Shown: positions 8,152 through 16,206 of the stretch, in pieces
Numbering within the stretch: the stretch's first letter is position 1
Layout of the letters: every line of letters starts with the position of its first letter
Origin: Acidimicrobiia bacterium UBA4744
GTDB taxonomy: Bacteria > Actinomycetota > Acidimicrobiia > Spongiisociales > UBA4744
Length of the DNA: 32,666 nt
NCBI GenBank assembly: GCA_002403855.1
Contig: DHIO01000012.1
Coordinates: 1-32,666, forward strand
Direction: 5' to 3'
Translations under genes and position numbers: made by a program
The notes under the pieces: model-generated
Databases searched by the model: none
What the model saw: the letters and a program-made list of their open reading frames with translations, nothing else
Told to the model about the DNA's origin: nothing

Positions 8152-8901
8152 CTAGACCTTCACAACCATCCCGGGGACCGCCAATTCGACCGGTCGCCCG
8201 AATGTGTGTTCCGCTTCCTGCACCGACAGGTCCGGGTCCAGAACCGGCCAGATGTGCGTCAACATCAGTGTTCTGGATCCCACCGCGCGGGCGATCTGCC
8301 CGGCCTCCCCTGCGGTCAAGTGATGCGACCACGGCTTGTCGTCTGCCCGTCCTTGATAGGTCGCCTCGCACAAGAAGAGATCAGCTTCGGCTGCGATGCG
8401 CGACCATTCCCCTTGCGGACCGGTGTCCGCCGAGTAGGCCAGCACCCGTCCGTTGTCGGCCCTGGCCCGGACTGCAAGGGTCGGCACGGGATGATCCGTG
8501 AGTGCAAAACCGACTTCAACTCCACCGATCGAGGCCCGGCCCCCGTCGGCCTTCACTCGGAAGTCGAGGGTCTCACCGAGGGGGTGATGCGGATCGCCCA
8601 GGAACCCCTTCAAACGCTCCGCCAGACCCGGCGGGACATAGGTGGGGATACCCGACCGCGGCCGTCCGCCGTATTTGACGGCGTGGTAGAAGCCCAGCAG
8701 GTCTATGCAGTGGTCGGCGTGCACGTGCGAGATGATGAGCGCGTCGAGATCGATGAAGTCGATGAGGCTCTGCAGAGCGGCAAATGTCCCCGACCCGGTG
8801 TCCAGCCAAATCGACGTTTCCTCGTGCTGAAGGAGATATCCGGAGGTTGGATGTCCGGGAGTCGGGTAGGTGCCGTTGGAGCCGAGGACGGTGAGACGCA
8901 T
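8152..8901 (-). CDS. Metallo-beta-lactamase-fold hydrolase (Rv1339-like)
   Basis: This is a 249-residue protein of the RNase Z-like branch of the MBL fold. The metal-binding motif HVHADH is at 59-64, and later ligands are likely in TDHPVPT, YSADTG and LTHIWP. The start is placed at the ATG at 8901 because the domain begins there (MRLTVLGSNGTYP); an upstream GTG at 8931 lacks a better ribosome site. In Mycobacterium tuberculosis the equivalent gene before rphA, Rv1339, has been reported as an atypical cyclic-nucleotide phosphodiesterase. That function, or an RNase Z-like one, is possible here but not shown by the sequence. Confidence 0.85.
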   Translation of the reverse strand: MRLTVLGSNGTYPTPGHPTSGYLLQHEETSIWLDTGSGTFAALQSLIDFIDLDALIISHVHADHCIDLLGFYHAVKYGGRPRSGIPTYVPPGLAERLKGFLGDPHHPLGETLDFRVKADGGRASIGGVEVGFALTDHPVPTLAVRARADNGRVLAYSADTGPQGEWSRIAAEADLFLCEATYQGRADDKPWSHHLTAGEAGQIARAVGSRTLMLTHIWPVLDPDLSVQEAEHTFGRPVELAVPGMVVKV

Positions 8902-8952
8902 GACCCCGAGTGTACGGCACGATCGCGACACTCACCGGTTGCACCGAACACC

Positions 8953-9378
8953 TCAATCGATGACCTGCAACGTCACCTCGATGATCGTTCCATCTCGGAG
9001 GAAGAAACCTCGCAGTTCGGGCCGGGCGCCCAACCCGACGATGAGGTAGAGCCAGGCCGGTTCGGCCGCCATGCGTTGATCGGTCGACGAGGGAAACGCC
9101 GGCGACTGGGGATGGGAGTGAAACGCTCCGGTCAAGGTCCATCCTTGGGATTCGGCATGCTGCAAGGCGCCGAAGTGCTCAGTCGGCTCGATGGTGTAGG
9201 ACGACGGGGAACGCTCGGCGTTGGTCAGGCAGTACACCATGCGCAACCGGCCGTTGTCATCGGCGGCCAGCAGTCCGCACGCCTCCTCGGGAAACACGAA
9301 ACGGCTGTGCGCCACCATCGCCTCAAAGATCTGAGCCGGGATCATCACAACCGGCGGCCGAACCTGCGATCCGCTCAT
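8953..9378 (-). CDS. Mec-like JAMM/MPN metallopeptidase
   Basis: This 141-residue JAB1/MPN domain has an intact JAMM zinc site: Glu in PEEACGLL, then HSHP and the downstream Ser-x-x-Asp (SSTD). Actinobacterial Mec removes newly made cysteine from the sulfur-carrier protein CysO, and in mycobacteria it lies near the MBL gene, rph and rdgB as here. No cysO or cysM is visible in this window, so the substrate is an inference. The ATG at 9378 overlaps the dinG stop as ATGA; longer upstream frames are shadows of dinG. Confidence 0.85.
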   Translation of the reverse strand: MSGSQVRPPVVMIPAQIFEAMVAHSRFVFPEEACGLLAADDNGRLRMVYCLTNAERSPSSYTIEPTEHFGALQHAESQGWTLTGAFHSHPQSPAFPSSTDQRMAAEPAWLYLIVGLGARPELRGFFLRDGTIIEVTLQVID

Positions 9379-11333
9379 GACGGACCGTCCGCAGATCGGA
9401 GGAAGGCGAGGGCGGCTCCGGGAGAGGTGGTGCGCGGCATCGGAGGTAGCGACCGCAGAATGTGACGGCCGTAGCGACGCTTCATCAGACGAGAATCCAG
9501 CAAGGCCACCAGCCCCCGGTCTTCCGTCGTTCGGATGAGCCGGCCGGCGCCCTGGGCGAGCAGGATGGAGGCACGAGGCAGATCGACCGCGTGAAATGCT
9601 GAGAAACCGGCCTGCTCTGCCGCTTGGCGGCGAGCGGCCCACAGCGGGTCGTCGGGGCGGGGAAACGGGAGTTTGTCGATCACCACCAACTCGAGAGATC
9701 GTCCGGGCACGTCGAGACCTTCCCAGAATCCCATCGTCGCCACGAGGACGGAGGTCTCGTCGTTCTCGAACTGCTCGACCAACCGCCGCTTGGGCAGTCC
9801 GCCCTGCACCAACACGGTGAAGGGAGTCGTTTCCTTCAGGCGGCCCGCCAGCGCTTCCAGCATCCGGTAGCTCGTGGTGAGCACCAAGGCGCGGCCGCCT
9901 GAGGCTTCGACCAGCCGTTGCGTCTCGTCGAGAGCCGCTACCTGGTAGTCGGGTGACCGCGGTTCCGGAAGCCGTGCTGCCACGTAGATGCGGGCCTGTT
10001 CGTCGTAGTCGAAAGGACTCCCCACTCGCAGGGACTGGTAGCCGAGCGGCGGTTCGAGGTCTTCGGCAAAGCCCAACCGGACCGCCACCGGCCGCACCGA
10101 TCCTCCTACCGACAGCGTGGCGCTGGTGAGCACGACCGGCTTCATCGACAGCAGGTGCTCGGCTAGCAGGGGGCCCACCTCTATGGGAGCCACCCGGAAG
10201 GAAGTACGCCCACCCTCACCCTCCACCCATGCAACATGGCCATCCGGCGGGCTCAGCGACATGGTGATGTCGCTCGCGAGGTGTCCGCCCAAACGAAGGA
10301 TGCGAGCCCGAGCACCCAACGATCCCGCTGTAGAAGGTTTTGTGTCTCGAATAGCCCGCAATACGTTCCCGGCCGCAGCCGACACGGCCGAGAGGGCGGC
10401 GCCGAGAGGTGTAGCAGACGGTTCGACCACCCGGCCGAAGGGAGCACCCTTCAACGCACCGTCGACCTCCCGAACCCGCTGGGTGAGTTGATTCAGAAGA
10501 GGCTTCGCGGAGGCACCGCCCAAATAGGAGGCTGCCGACCTCTGGAACTGCCAGAACCGTCCTTCGGTCATGTCAATGCCAAAGGTTGAGGCCATCGTGT
10601 CTTCGAGTCGGTGCGCCTCATCGAACACAACCAGGTCGTGTTCGGGCAACACACTTCCGCCCATCATCAAGTCCGCTCCGTACAGATGATGGTTGACGAC
10701 GATCACATCGGCTTCCTGGGCATTGTCCAGGGCCGCCATCGCAAAACACCCGTCGCCCTGAGGACATCCGTCGCGCCCCGGACATTCGATCCCTGCCACC
10801 GACACCTCAGACCACACCTCGTCGGGGACGTATGCCGGGAGATCATCGCGGTCGCCCGTGCTGTTGAGATCTGCCCACTCCGCCAACAGCCGAATCGTCT
10901 CCGGCAGCACTTCCGGGTCAAAGAGTCCCTGCTGCGAAGTGTCCCCTTCGGCTTCGAGTCTTTCGACCAGGCGAGACCTGCAAAGGTAGTTCTTGCGACC
11001 CTTGACCGTGGCCCACGTGAACCTGATCCCCAGCTCGGCAAGCACGCCTGCCAGAAAGGGGAGATCGCGCGTGGACAACTGATCCTGCAGACTCTTGGTA
11101 GCGGTGGAGACCACCACCCGCTTGCCGGAACACAGTGCGGGAATCAAATAGCCGAACGACTTCCCCGTTCCCGGCCCTGCCTCACACAGCAGGTGGCCGC
11201 CCTCATCGATCGCAACCGCGATCGCTTCGACCATCTCCGCCTGCCCGCCACGGTGTCTCCCACCCGGCTTTCGATCCACCACGTGTTCCAGTGCCAGTCG
11301 GGCGCGGTCGGGAAGGTCGGTGGAGACGGTCAC
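9375..11333 (-). CDS. dinG: DinG/XPD-family ATP-dependent DNA helicase
   Basis: This is a superfamily 2 helicase of 652 residues. Walker A is AGPGTGKS (52-59). The DEAH box appears as VVFDEAHR. Four cysteines typical of an iron-sulfur cluster are present: one in NYLCRSR and three in IECPGRDGCPQGDGCF. C-terminal motifs include LTSATL, ATMGFWEGLDVPG and QGAGRLIRT. Such helicases unwind 5'-tailed duplexes and R-loops in repair. The start is a GTG at 11333 without a strong ribosome site, so the exact N-terminus is uncertain. It heads the run dinG-mec-MBL-rph-rdgB and diverges from the aldo/keto reductase. Confidence 0.93.
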   Translation of the reverse strand: MTVSTDLPDRARLALEHVVDRKPGGRHRGGQAEMVEAIAVAIDEGGHLLCEAGPGTGKSFGYLIPALCSGKRVVVSTATKSLQDQLSTRDLPFLAGVLAELGIRFTWATVKGRKNYLCRSRLVERLEAEGDTSQQGLFDPEVLPETIRLLAEWADLNSTGDRDDLPAYVPDEVWSEVSVAGIECPGRDGCPQGDGCFAMAALDNAQEADVIVVNHHLYGADLMMGGSVLPEHDLVVFDEAHRLEDTMASTFGIDMTEGRFWQFQRSAASYLGGASAKPLLNQLTQRVREVDGALKGAPFGRVVEPSATPLGAALSAVSAAAGNVLRAIRDTKPSTAGSLGARARILRLGGHLASDITMSLSPPDGHVAWVEGEGGRTSFRVAPIEVGPLLAEHLLSMKPVVLTSATLSVGGSVRPVAVRLGFAEDLEPPLGYQSLRVGSPFDYDEQARIYVAARLPEPRSPDYQVAALDETQRLVEASGGRALVLTTSYRMLEALAGRLKETTPFTVLVQGGLPKRRLVEQFENDETSVLVATMGFWEGLDVPGRSLELVVIDKLPFPRPDDPLWAARRQAAEQAGFSAFHAVDLPRASILLAQGAGRLIRTTEDRGLVALLDSRLMKRRYGRHILRSLPPMPRTTSPGAALAFLRSADGPS

Positions 11334-11404
11334 GGTCGATCATGGTAGGCAGTGGTATTCGGTTAGCCCGAAGGGCCTCCACTAGCCTGGCCGACAGAGC
11401 TTGT

Positions 11405-12391
11405 ATGCGCTACCGCAGCCTGGGCACCAAAGGAATCAAGGCATCCGAGATCGGTTTCGGGGCATGGGCCATCGGAGGAACCTGGGGTGAAGTATCGGTA
11501 GGCGAGGCCATGGCGGCGCTGCACAAGGCGCTCGACCTGGGCATCACGCTCTTCGATACGGCCGACGTCTACGGGGACGGGCGCAGCGAGCGGCTGATCG
11601 GCCGGCTTCGCCGGGAACGCCCGGACGTGGAGTTCACCGTGGCTACGAAGGTGGGCCGTCGGCTCGATCCCCACGTTGCGAATGGCTACACGCTCGACGC
11701 CATCGAAGCCTTCGTCGACCGGAGCCTGACCAATCTGGGAGCAGACACCATCGACCTTCTCCAGTTGCACTGCCCCCCCACCGAGGTGTACTACCGCCCG
11801 GAGTTCTTCGAAGGTCTCGACGAACTCGTCGGCCGCGGGAAGGTGCGACATTACGGAGTCAGCGTCGAGAAGGTCGAAGAAGGACTCAAAGCGATCGAGT
11901 ACCCCGGTGTCATTTCGGTCCAGATCATCTTCAACATGTTGCGGCAGCGGCCGGCCGATCTCTTCCTTCCGGAAGCAGCAGCCCGAGGCGTCGGAGTGAT
12001 TGCCCGCGTACCCCTGGCGAGCGGACTTCTCACGGGAAAGATGAAAGCGGACACCACCTTTGCCGAGGACGACCACCGTCATTTCAATCGCGACGGACGG
12101 GCCTTCGACGTTGGAGAGACGTTTGCGGGCATCGACTTCGAGACGGGCCTGCGGGCCGTCGAGGAGATCAGGGAACTAGTTCCAGAGGAAGCCACTATGG
12201 CGCAGCTGGCGCTCCGATGGGTACTCATGTTCAATGCTGTATCTACCGTGATTCCCGGTGGTAGAAGCCCGGCCCAGGTGGGTGACAATGCCGCCGCCTC
12301 GGACCTCTCCCCTCTGCCCGACGAGACGATGCGCCGCATCGAAGACGTCTACGACCGTTACGCCCGACCGCTGGTCCATCACCGCTGGTAA
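11405..12391 (+). CDS. Aldo/keto reductase
   Basis: This is a 328-residue NADPH-dependent oxidoreductase with the AKR TIM barrel. The catalytic tetrad is Asp51, Tyr56 (FDTADVYG), Lys82 (VATKVG) and His122 (LLQLHC). The cofactor-binding end of the barrel has STVIPGGRSPAQV. The physiological substrate cannot be told from the sequence. The start is the ATG at 11405, where the domain begins (MRYRSLGTKGIKASEIGFG). No clear ribosome site precedes it. Longer upstream frames run into antisense dinG. Confidence 0.93.
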   Translation: MRYRSLGTKGIKASEIGFGAWAIGGTWGEVSVGEAMAALHKALDLGITLFDTADVYGDGRSERLIGRLRRERPDVEFTVATKVGRRLDPHVANGYTLDAIEAFVDRSLTNLGADTIDLLQLHCPPTEVYYRPEFFEGLDELVGRGKVRHYGVSVEKVEEGLKAIEYPGVISVQIIFNMLRQRPADLFLPEAAARGVGVIARVPLASGLLTGKMKADTTFAEDDHRHFNRDGRAFDVGETFAGIDFETGLRAVEEIRELVPEEATMAQLALRWVLMFNAVSTVIPGGRSPAQVGDNAAASDLSPLPDETMRRIEDVYDRYARPLVHHRW

Positions 12392-12428
12392 TCGGGTAGA
12401 GAATCCGTGAAGAGGCGTTCTGAATCCG

Positions 12429-12719
12429 CTACCCGTCCTCGCCTTCGACCTCAATAGGGCCGGGATGGCGCTTCTCGCCGGTTTCGTCGTCGGTAACCCT
12501 TAGATCCCCGCTCCGCTCCTCCTCGATCACATGCTCGATTTCCGGGCGATAGATCTTCATCAATTCCATGAACGCCGTCGCCCCGGACCCGGCCGGGGCC
12601 CGTTTGTGTTTGTAGTAGACCCAACCGCGTCTCTCGGCGAAGAGCAAGAACCGGTGGGCCCCGTAGATCAGCACCGCCAATCCGGCGATCACCGCCACGA
12701 TGATCAGGGCCACGTCCAT
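12429..12719 (-). CDS. Small single-helix membrane protein, hypothetical
   Basis: This 96-residue protein has an N-terminal transmembrane helix (residues 3-20, VALIIVAVIAGLAVLIYG). A basic, aromatic juxtamembrane segment follows (RFLLFAERRGWVYYKHKR), then an acidic cytosolic tail (EIEHVIEEERSGD). I do not recognise a family. The ATG at 12719 has only a weak upstream ribosome site. It converges with the aldo/keto reductase and lies downstream of tmRNA on the same strand, separated from it by a terminator. Confidence 0.65.
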   Translation of the reverse strand: MDVALIIVAVIAGLAVLIYGAHRFLLFAERRGWVYYKHKRAPAGSGATAFMELMKIYRPEIEHVIEEERSGDLRVTDDETGEKRHPGPIEVEGEDG

Positions 12720-12746
12720 GCCGCAATGGTCGCACGTTGTCCGGGC

Positions 12747-12765
12747 AACTGCGTCGATCGCAGTT
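12747..12765. promoter_or_regulatory. Small palindrome between terminator and membrane protein gene
   Basis: AACTGCG (12747-12753) and CGCAGTT (12759-12765) are perfect 7-bp arms around TCGAT. It lies 28 bases upstream of the small membrane protein start. It may be an operator for that gene or a second hairpin backing up the tmRNA terminator. Confidence 0.35.
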
Positions 12766-12771
12766 AAGGGT

Positions 12772-12795
12772 GGGCCCTCGCCGTGGCGAGGGCCC
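12772..12795 (-). terminator. Terminator of tmRNA
   Basis: A perfect 11-bp GC-rich palindrome, GGGCCCTCGCC / GGCGAGGGCCC with a 2-base centre, begins 7 bases after the tmRNA 3' end. Only a weak U-containing stretch follows. Confidence 0.75.
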
Positions 12796-12802
12796 CGTTA
12801 GG

Positions 12803-13157
12803 TGGAGGTGCGGGGAGTCGAACCCCGGTCCTCTGAGGCTTCAGCGCCGGCATCTCCGAGCGCAGCCGACAGCGAGCTTTCGGACGATGGGACTCTGCCG
12901 GCCAGTTTCCCTCCGACCTATCCGGGATTGTGCTTGCCCCGCCGGTCCCGGAGCCCCGGCGGGCGCAGCCTACGTTGGCGACGCCTGATCCGATTGGTGT
13001 AGGCGGCCCTCTCGGTCAGACGGGTTGCGTTACTTACGCAGCCAGTGCGAAGTTGTCTTCGGCACTTATCGTGTATTCCGGCTCTTTAACGAGGACTCCG
13101 GAGACCTCGGCTCGCTTCCGTCGCTTCAACCCTCAAAGTCGAAACCAAGTCACCCCC
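12803..13157 (-). ncRNA. ssrA: tmRNA (transfer-messenger RNA)
   Basis: tmRNA rescues ribosomes stalled on broken mRNA and tags the product for degradation. The 355-base gene begins GGGGGTG and ends CACCTCC plus discriminator A; these ends pair as a tRNA-like acceptor stem with one G-U. Near the 5' end is the tRNA-like segment TTGGTTTCGAC, and near the 3' end a T-arm with GGTTCGACTCC. The tag frame (13034-13084) reads EPEYTISAEDNFALAA, then TAA; the resume codon is inferred and could differ slightly. The ALAA end is the classic ClpXP signal, and clpX, clpP and smpB are all in this window. CCA is not fully encoded (CCT follows). Confidence 0.96.
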
Positions 13158-13235
13158 TGGTGTTTCCTTTCGGCTCTCCTAATGTAACCGATCTGGCGGA
13201 CTGCTTCTTCCGATATCACCTCGAGGTAACTGCTC

Positions 13236-14042
13236 GTGTCCGGTACCGTGTCGGGCATGCCGGAACTCGAGAATCCATTTCCGGAGGCGACTCACCGCCA
13301 ACGTAGCGGCACTCGGACCGCTTCCCTGGCGCTGGCCGGAGCCGTCCTATCTCTGGCACTCGCCCTCGGGTTGCTGGCCGCGTTCCTGTCTGCCCGTGAG
13401 GAGGTCGGAGCCCTGCAGGATCAGGTGACAGATCTCGAGCGACAGATCTCGGCGTTGGCCAGTGATGTTGTCTCCGCCGGCGACCGGCTCACTTCCCTCG
13501 AAGCGTCCGGCGCATCGCAGATCGTGGGAGATGCCTCGACGTCGAGTTTGGCCACCGACCTCCCCCGATATCCCCAAAGCGGCCAAGATCCGGCGTTGGG
13601 CCTCAGGCTGGGCGAGCTCACCGGAGTTCATTTCTACGATGGTCAAATCAAGAGCTTCGATCCGGCAGACGGCAAGGCGCGAGCTTGGCTGGTGTGGGCG
13701 CACTGGTGTCCCTACTGCCAGCAAGAATTGCCCGTCGTCGCCGACTGGCACGAGAACCGTGCCGGCGAGTACCCGAACCTCGAACTGGTATCAATCACGA
13801 CCGCCATGGACGACAGCGCCTCGAACCCTCTGATCCCGTACCTCGAGGAGAGCCAGTTCACGTTCCCGGTACTGATGGACGAGTCGGGCGACCTGACCAG
13901 ACAACTGGGCGTCAATGCCTTCCCGTTCTGGGTCTTCACCGGACCCGACGGAACCGTCCTCGGACGCTCCGCCGGGCTGCTGCCGGAAGAGCAACTTCTG
14001 TCGATCTTCGACCAGCTAGAGCAGATGGGCGCCGAAGCGTAA
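13236..14042 (+). CDS. Membrane-anchored thioredoxin-like protein (TlpA/ResA type)
   Basis: This 268-residue protein has a single N-terminal membrane anchor (about 29-52), a short coiled coil (about 54-90) and a thioredoxin-fold domain (about 120-268). The redox motif is CPYC (Cys158, Cys161) within WAHWCPYCQQELP, and the cis-proline side is NAFPFW. It likely reduces or oxidises thiols outside the membrane, as in cytochrome maturation or envelope protein folding; the exact partner is unknown. The GTG start at 13236 has GAGG about 9 bases upstream. An ATG at 13257 is an alternative. It diverges from tmRNA; the two promoters probably overlap around CTAATGTAAC (near 13180). Confidence 0.85.
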   Translation: MSGTVSGMPELENPFPEATHRQRSGTRTASLALAGAVLSLALALGLLAAFLSAREEVGALQDQVTDLERQISALASDVVSAGDRLTSLEASGASQIVGDASTSSLATDLPRYPQSGQDPALGLRLGELTGVHFYDGQIKSFDPADGKARAWLVWAHWCPYCQQELPVVADWHENRAGEYPNLELVSITTAMDDSASNPLIPYLEESQFTFPVLMDESGDLTRQLGVNAFPFWVFTGPDGTVLGRSAGLLPEEQLLSIFDQLEQMGAEA

Positions 14043-14457
14043 GTCGGTCGGGTCTTCAATCATCGCCTGAGCGGTTCCGCATTCGATTGCCACCGGCTGC
14101 CATGAAGATGACACGACGAGGGGAACGCCAGGAGTTCGACGAGGTCCCGACACCGCCGGGTCGTGCTTCAGGAAACCAGGACGACATGATGCGTGAACGG
14201 CGTCTTCCCGCATCGACAGTGGGCCGTCCCAAGGGGATGGAAGCCTGGTGGGGTCGATGCCCTTGGAAAGAAGGCGGCACAGCGGACCGCGGTTCCGCGT
14301 CGTCTCCCCTCGGCGGGGAGGTGGGTTGGCTCGCAAGCGCCGAGCCGGAGCGGGCACGAACACCAAATGGGGTAGGTGTATGCCGGGTCAAGACACACCG
14401 GGCGACGGTTAGTGTTGTTCATCATTTTTTGTCATACCTATACGTTATGTTTGCACC
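14043..14457. other. 415-base stretch upstream of the DUF222/HNH gene
   Basis: No recognisable gene is present; frames on both strands have no domain or ribosome site. A GC hairpin CTCCCC-tcggc-GGGGAG sits at 14304-14320. The last 45 bases are unusually AT-rich and probably hold the promoter of the next gene. Confidence 0.6.
14415..14444 (+). promoter_or_regulatory. Possible promoter of the DUF222/HNH gene
   Basis: TTGTTC (14415-14420) and TATACG (14439-14444) are separated by 18 bases in an AT-rich patch that stands out from its GC-rich surroundings. The expected start lies within a few bases of the ATG at 14458, and no ribosome site is visible. The mRNA may therefore be leaderless or nearly so. 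Confidence 0.35.
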
Positions 14458-15573
14458 ATGGAAGATACGGAACTGGCCTCGGTCACCACCGACCGGATCG
14501 AACAGGTACTACTCGAGGGGGAGGCTACCGTCGCTCGGGTCCGCGCCTCCCAGATGCGGCTCCTCGCCGAGCTAGACCAACGACAAGTCCCCCTGATGGA
14601 CGGGGCCCGCAACCTCACCGAATGGGTATCCGCCCGGATGGATCTGGCTCCGGAAACCGCGCAGAAACTCACCCAAACCGCCACCCGGCTCACCGACCAA
14701 CCCCAGTTGGCCGAAGAGCTAGAGCAAGGTTCCATCTCTTTTGATCGAGTGGCAGAGGAATCCCGGCTGGTCGGTTCCGGGGCTCAACCGGAATTGGTTT
14801 CCCTATCGCGAGGGTGGAGCATCGCCGGGATACGCCGCATGGCCGCCCGCTATCGACGGATCAGCCGCCAAGACGAACAGGACACCTACCGTGACCGTTT
14901 CCTCTCGATCCAACCCACCCTGGACCAGACCTCCTACAAACTATGGGGACGGTTCCCCGGAACCGACGGGAGACTCCTCGACGAGGCCCTCACTCGACGC
15001 GCCGATCAGTTCCCGACCATGCCGGATGGGAAACGATGCGCCCGTACCCAACGCCAGGCCGACGCCTTGGTCTCGATCGCCCAGGACTCCCTCGAAGAAG
15101 CCGAAGGCGCCTCTTCCTCGGCACCGTTGGTGTCGATATTCGTTGACGCAACTTTGGCTGCGAACACCAAGGGGGAAGCCGGCGCGTCGATCGACACCGG
15201 ACCCCGGGTTGGGCCGCTCACCCTGGAGGAGATCCTCTGTGACGGACAAGTCGAAATCCTCAAGACTGCCGAAGACGGCACCCCGGTCTCGGTTGGGCCC
15301 ACTGCCCGAACCATCACCCCCAAGCTCCGCCGGTTCATCCTCCATCGAGACGGAGGAGCCTGCACCGCCGACGGATGTCAATCGCATTATCGGCTCCAAC
15401 CCCACCACGTCATCCCCCGATCTCGAGGCGGCACCCACCATCCGTCGAATCTGACCACCTTGTGTTGGTTTCATCATCACGTCGTGATTCACCGCAACGG
15501 TTACCGGATCGACCCTCACTCACCACCCCAACGAAGACGGTTCCTCGACCCAGACGGCAAGGATCCACCCTGA
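14458..15573 (+). CDS. DUF222 domain protein with C-terminal HNH endonuclease (13E12-type)
   Basis: This 371-residue protein has an N-terminal DUF222 helical region (about 1-270; LAELDQRQV, NLTEWVSARMDLAPETA). Its C-terminal HNH nuclease runs from about 300 to 355: CTADGC, LQPHHVIPRSRGG, the NLTTLCWFHHH block with paired zinc cysteines, and VIHRNGYRI. These proteins resemble the M. tuberculosis 13E12 repeat family and occur in many dispersed copies in actinobacteria. Their biological role is unknown; some may be selfish or mobile-intron-like elements. It lies alone on the plus strand with its own AT-rich promoter. Confidence 0.9.
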   Translation: MEDTELASVTTDRIEQVLLEGEATVARVRASQMRLLAELDQRQVPLMDGARNLTEWVSARMDLAPETAQKLTQTATRLTDQPQLAEELEQGSISFDRVAEESRLVGSGAQPELVSLSRGWSIAGIRRMAARYRRISRQDEQDTYRDRFLSIQPTLDQTSYKLWGRFPGTDGRLLDEALTRRADQFPTMPDGKRCARTQRQADALVSIAQDSLEEAEGASSSAPLVSIFVDATLAANTKGEAGASIDTGPRVGPLTLEEILCDGQVEILKTAEDGTPVSVGPTARTITPKLRRFILHRDGGACTADGCQSHYRLQPHHVIPRSRGGTHHPSNLTTLCWFHHHVVIHRNGYRIDPHSPPQRRRFLDPDGKDPP

Positions 15574-15658
15574 CCGAATGCAGCCACCCTGACTCCTCGT
15601 CGCGATCATGTCCCACCACTCCGGGCCTTGGCTCGCCCAACGGAGCAACCCTCCTTTC

Positions 15659-15745
15659 TGGCGAGTTGCAGTCGCATGCCGAGAGCCGGCTTCGAGGAGT
15701 GCAGGTGCGGTTTCGGGCCCGGCACCCCAGTGTCGCAGCTCGCCA
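15659..15745. repeat. Long-range inverted repeat between the HNH gene and smpB
   Basis: TGGCGAGTTGC (15659-15669) and GCAGCTCGCCA (15735-15745) pair over 11 positions with one G-U, enclosing about 65 bases. Both flanking genes (HNH on plus, smpB on minus) end here, so a bidirectional termination structure is plausible. Confidence 0.35.
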
Positions 15746-15753
15746 GTCGACTC

Positions 15754-16206
15754 TCAGACCCGGCCTTTCCTGCGCATAGCCCGGTCCATCTCCCGCTTCT
15801 GCTGTTTCTCCTTGAGCGCATGCCGTTTGTCGTAGCGGGCTTTGCCGCGCCCGAGCCCCAACTCGACCTTGGCCTTCCCCTCCTTGAAGTACATGCTGAG
15901 AGGGACGAGAGTCAGACCTCTTTCTGCCACTTTGGCGGCGATCCTGTCGATCTCCTTCTTGTGGAGCAGCAATTTGCGTTCCCGTTCCGGATGGTGCCCT
16001 CCCTCTCGAGAGAAGGAGTAAGGAGCAATGTATGCTCCTACCAGCCAGGCCTCACCCTCCCGGAACATGACGTAGGCGTCCTTGAGGTTGGCGCTGCCGT
16101 TGCGGAGGCTCTTGACCTCCGATCCCTTCAGGACGAGTCCCGCCTCGTAGGTCTCGGTGATCTGATAGTCGTGCCGCGCCCGACGGTTGGTGGTAATGGA
16201 CTTCAC
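15754..16206 (-). CDS. smpB: SsrA-binding protein SmpB
   Basis: SmpB binds tmRNA and delivers it to stalled ribosomes. The 150-residue protein has the OB-fold core (YEAGLVLKGSEVKSLRNG, NLKDAYV, HHPERERKLLLHKKEI) and a basic, lysine- and arginine-rich C-terminal tail that enters the mRNA channel. The start is a GTG at 16206 overlapping the stop of the M23 peptidase as GTGA. A longer upstream frame is only a shadow of that peptidase. The tmRNA gene itself is 2.6 kb away on the same strand. Confidence 0.97.
   Translation of the reverse strand: MKSITTNRRARHDYQITETYEAGLVLKGSEVKSLRNGSANLKDAYVMFREGEAWLVGAYIAPYSFSREGGHHPERERKLLLHKKEIDRIAAKVAERGLTLVPLSMYFKEGKAKVELGLGRGKARYDKRHALKEKQQKREMDRAMRRKGRV

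Noticed and set aside
8206..9465. Plus-strand open frame of 419 codons
   Set aside because: It is antisense to the MBL and mec genes, with no recognisable domain.
12802..13002. Plus-strand open frame over tmRNA
   Set aside because: It is antisense to a well-defined tmRNA; the translation (MEVRGVEPRS) is a known artefact of tmRNA and tRNA regions.
13685..14575. Plus-strand open frame of 296 codons
   Set aside because: It is out of frame with the thioredoxin-like gene and crosses into the HNH gene; both of these have clear domains in other frames.
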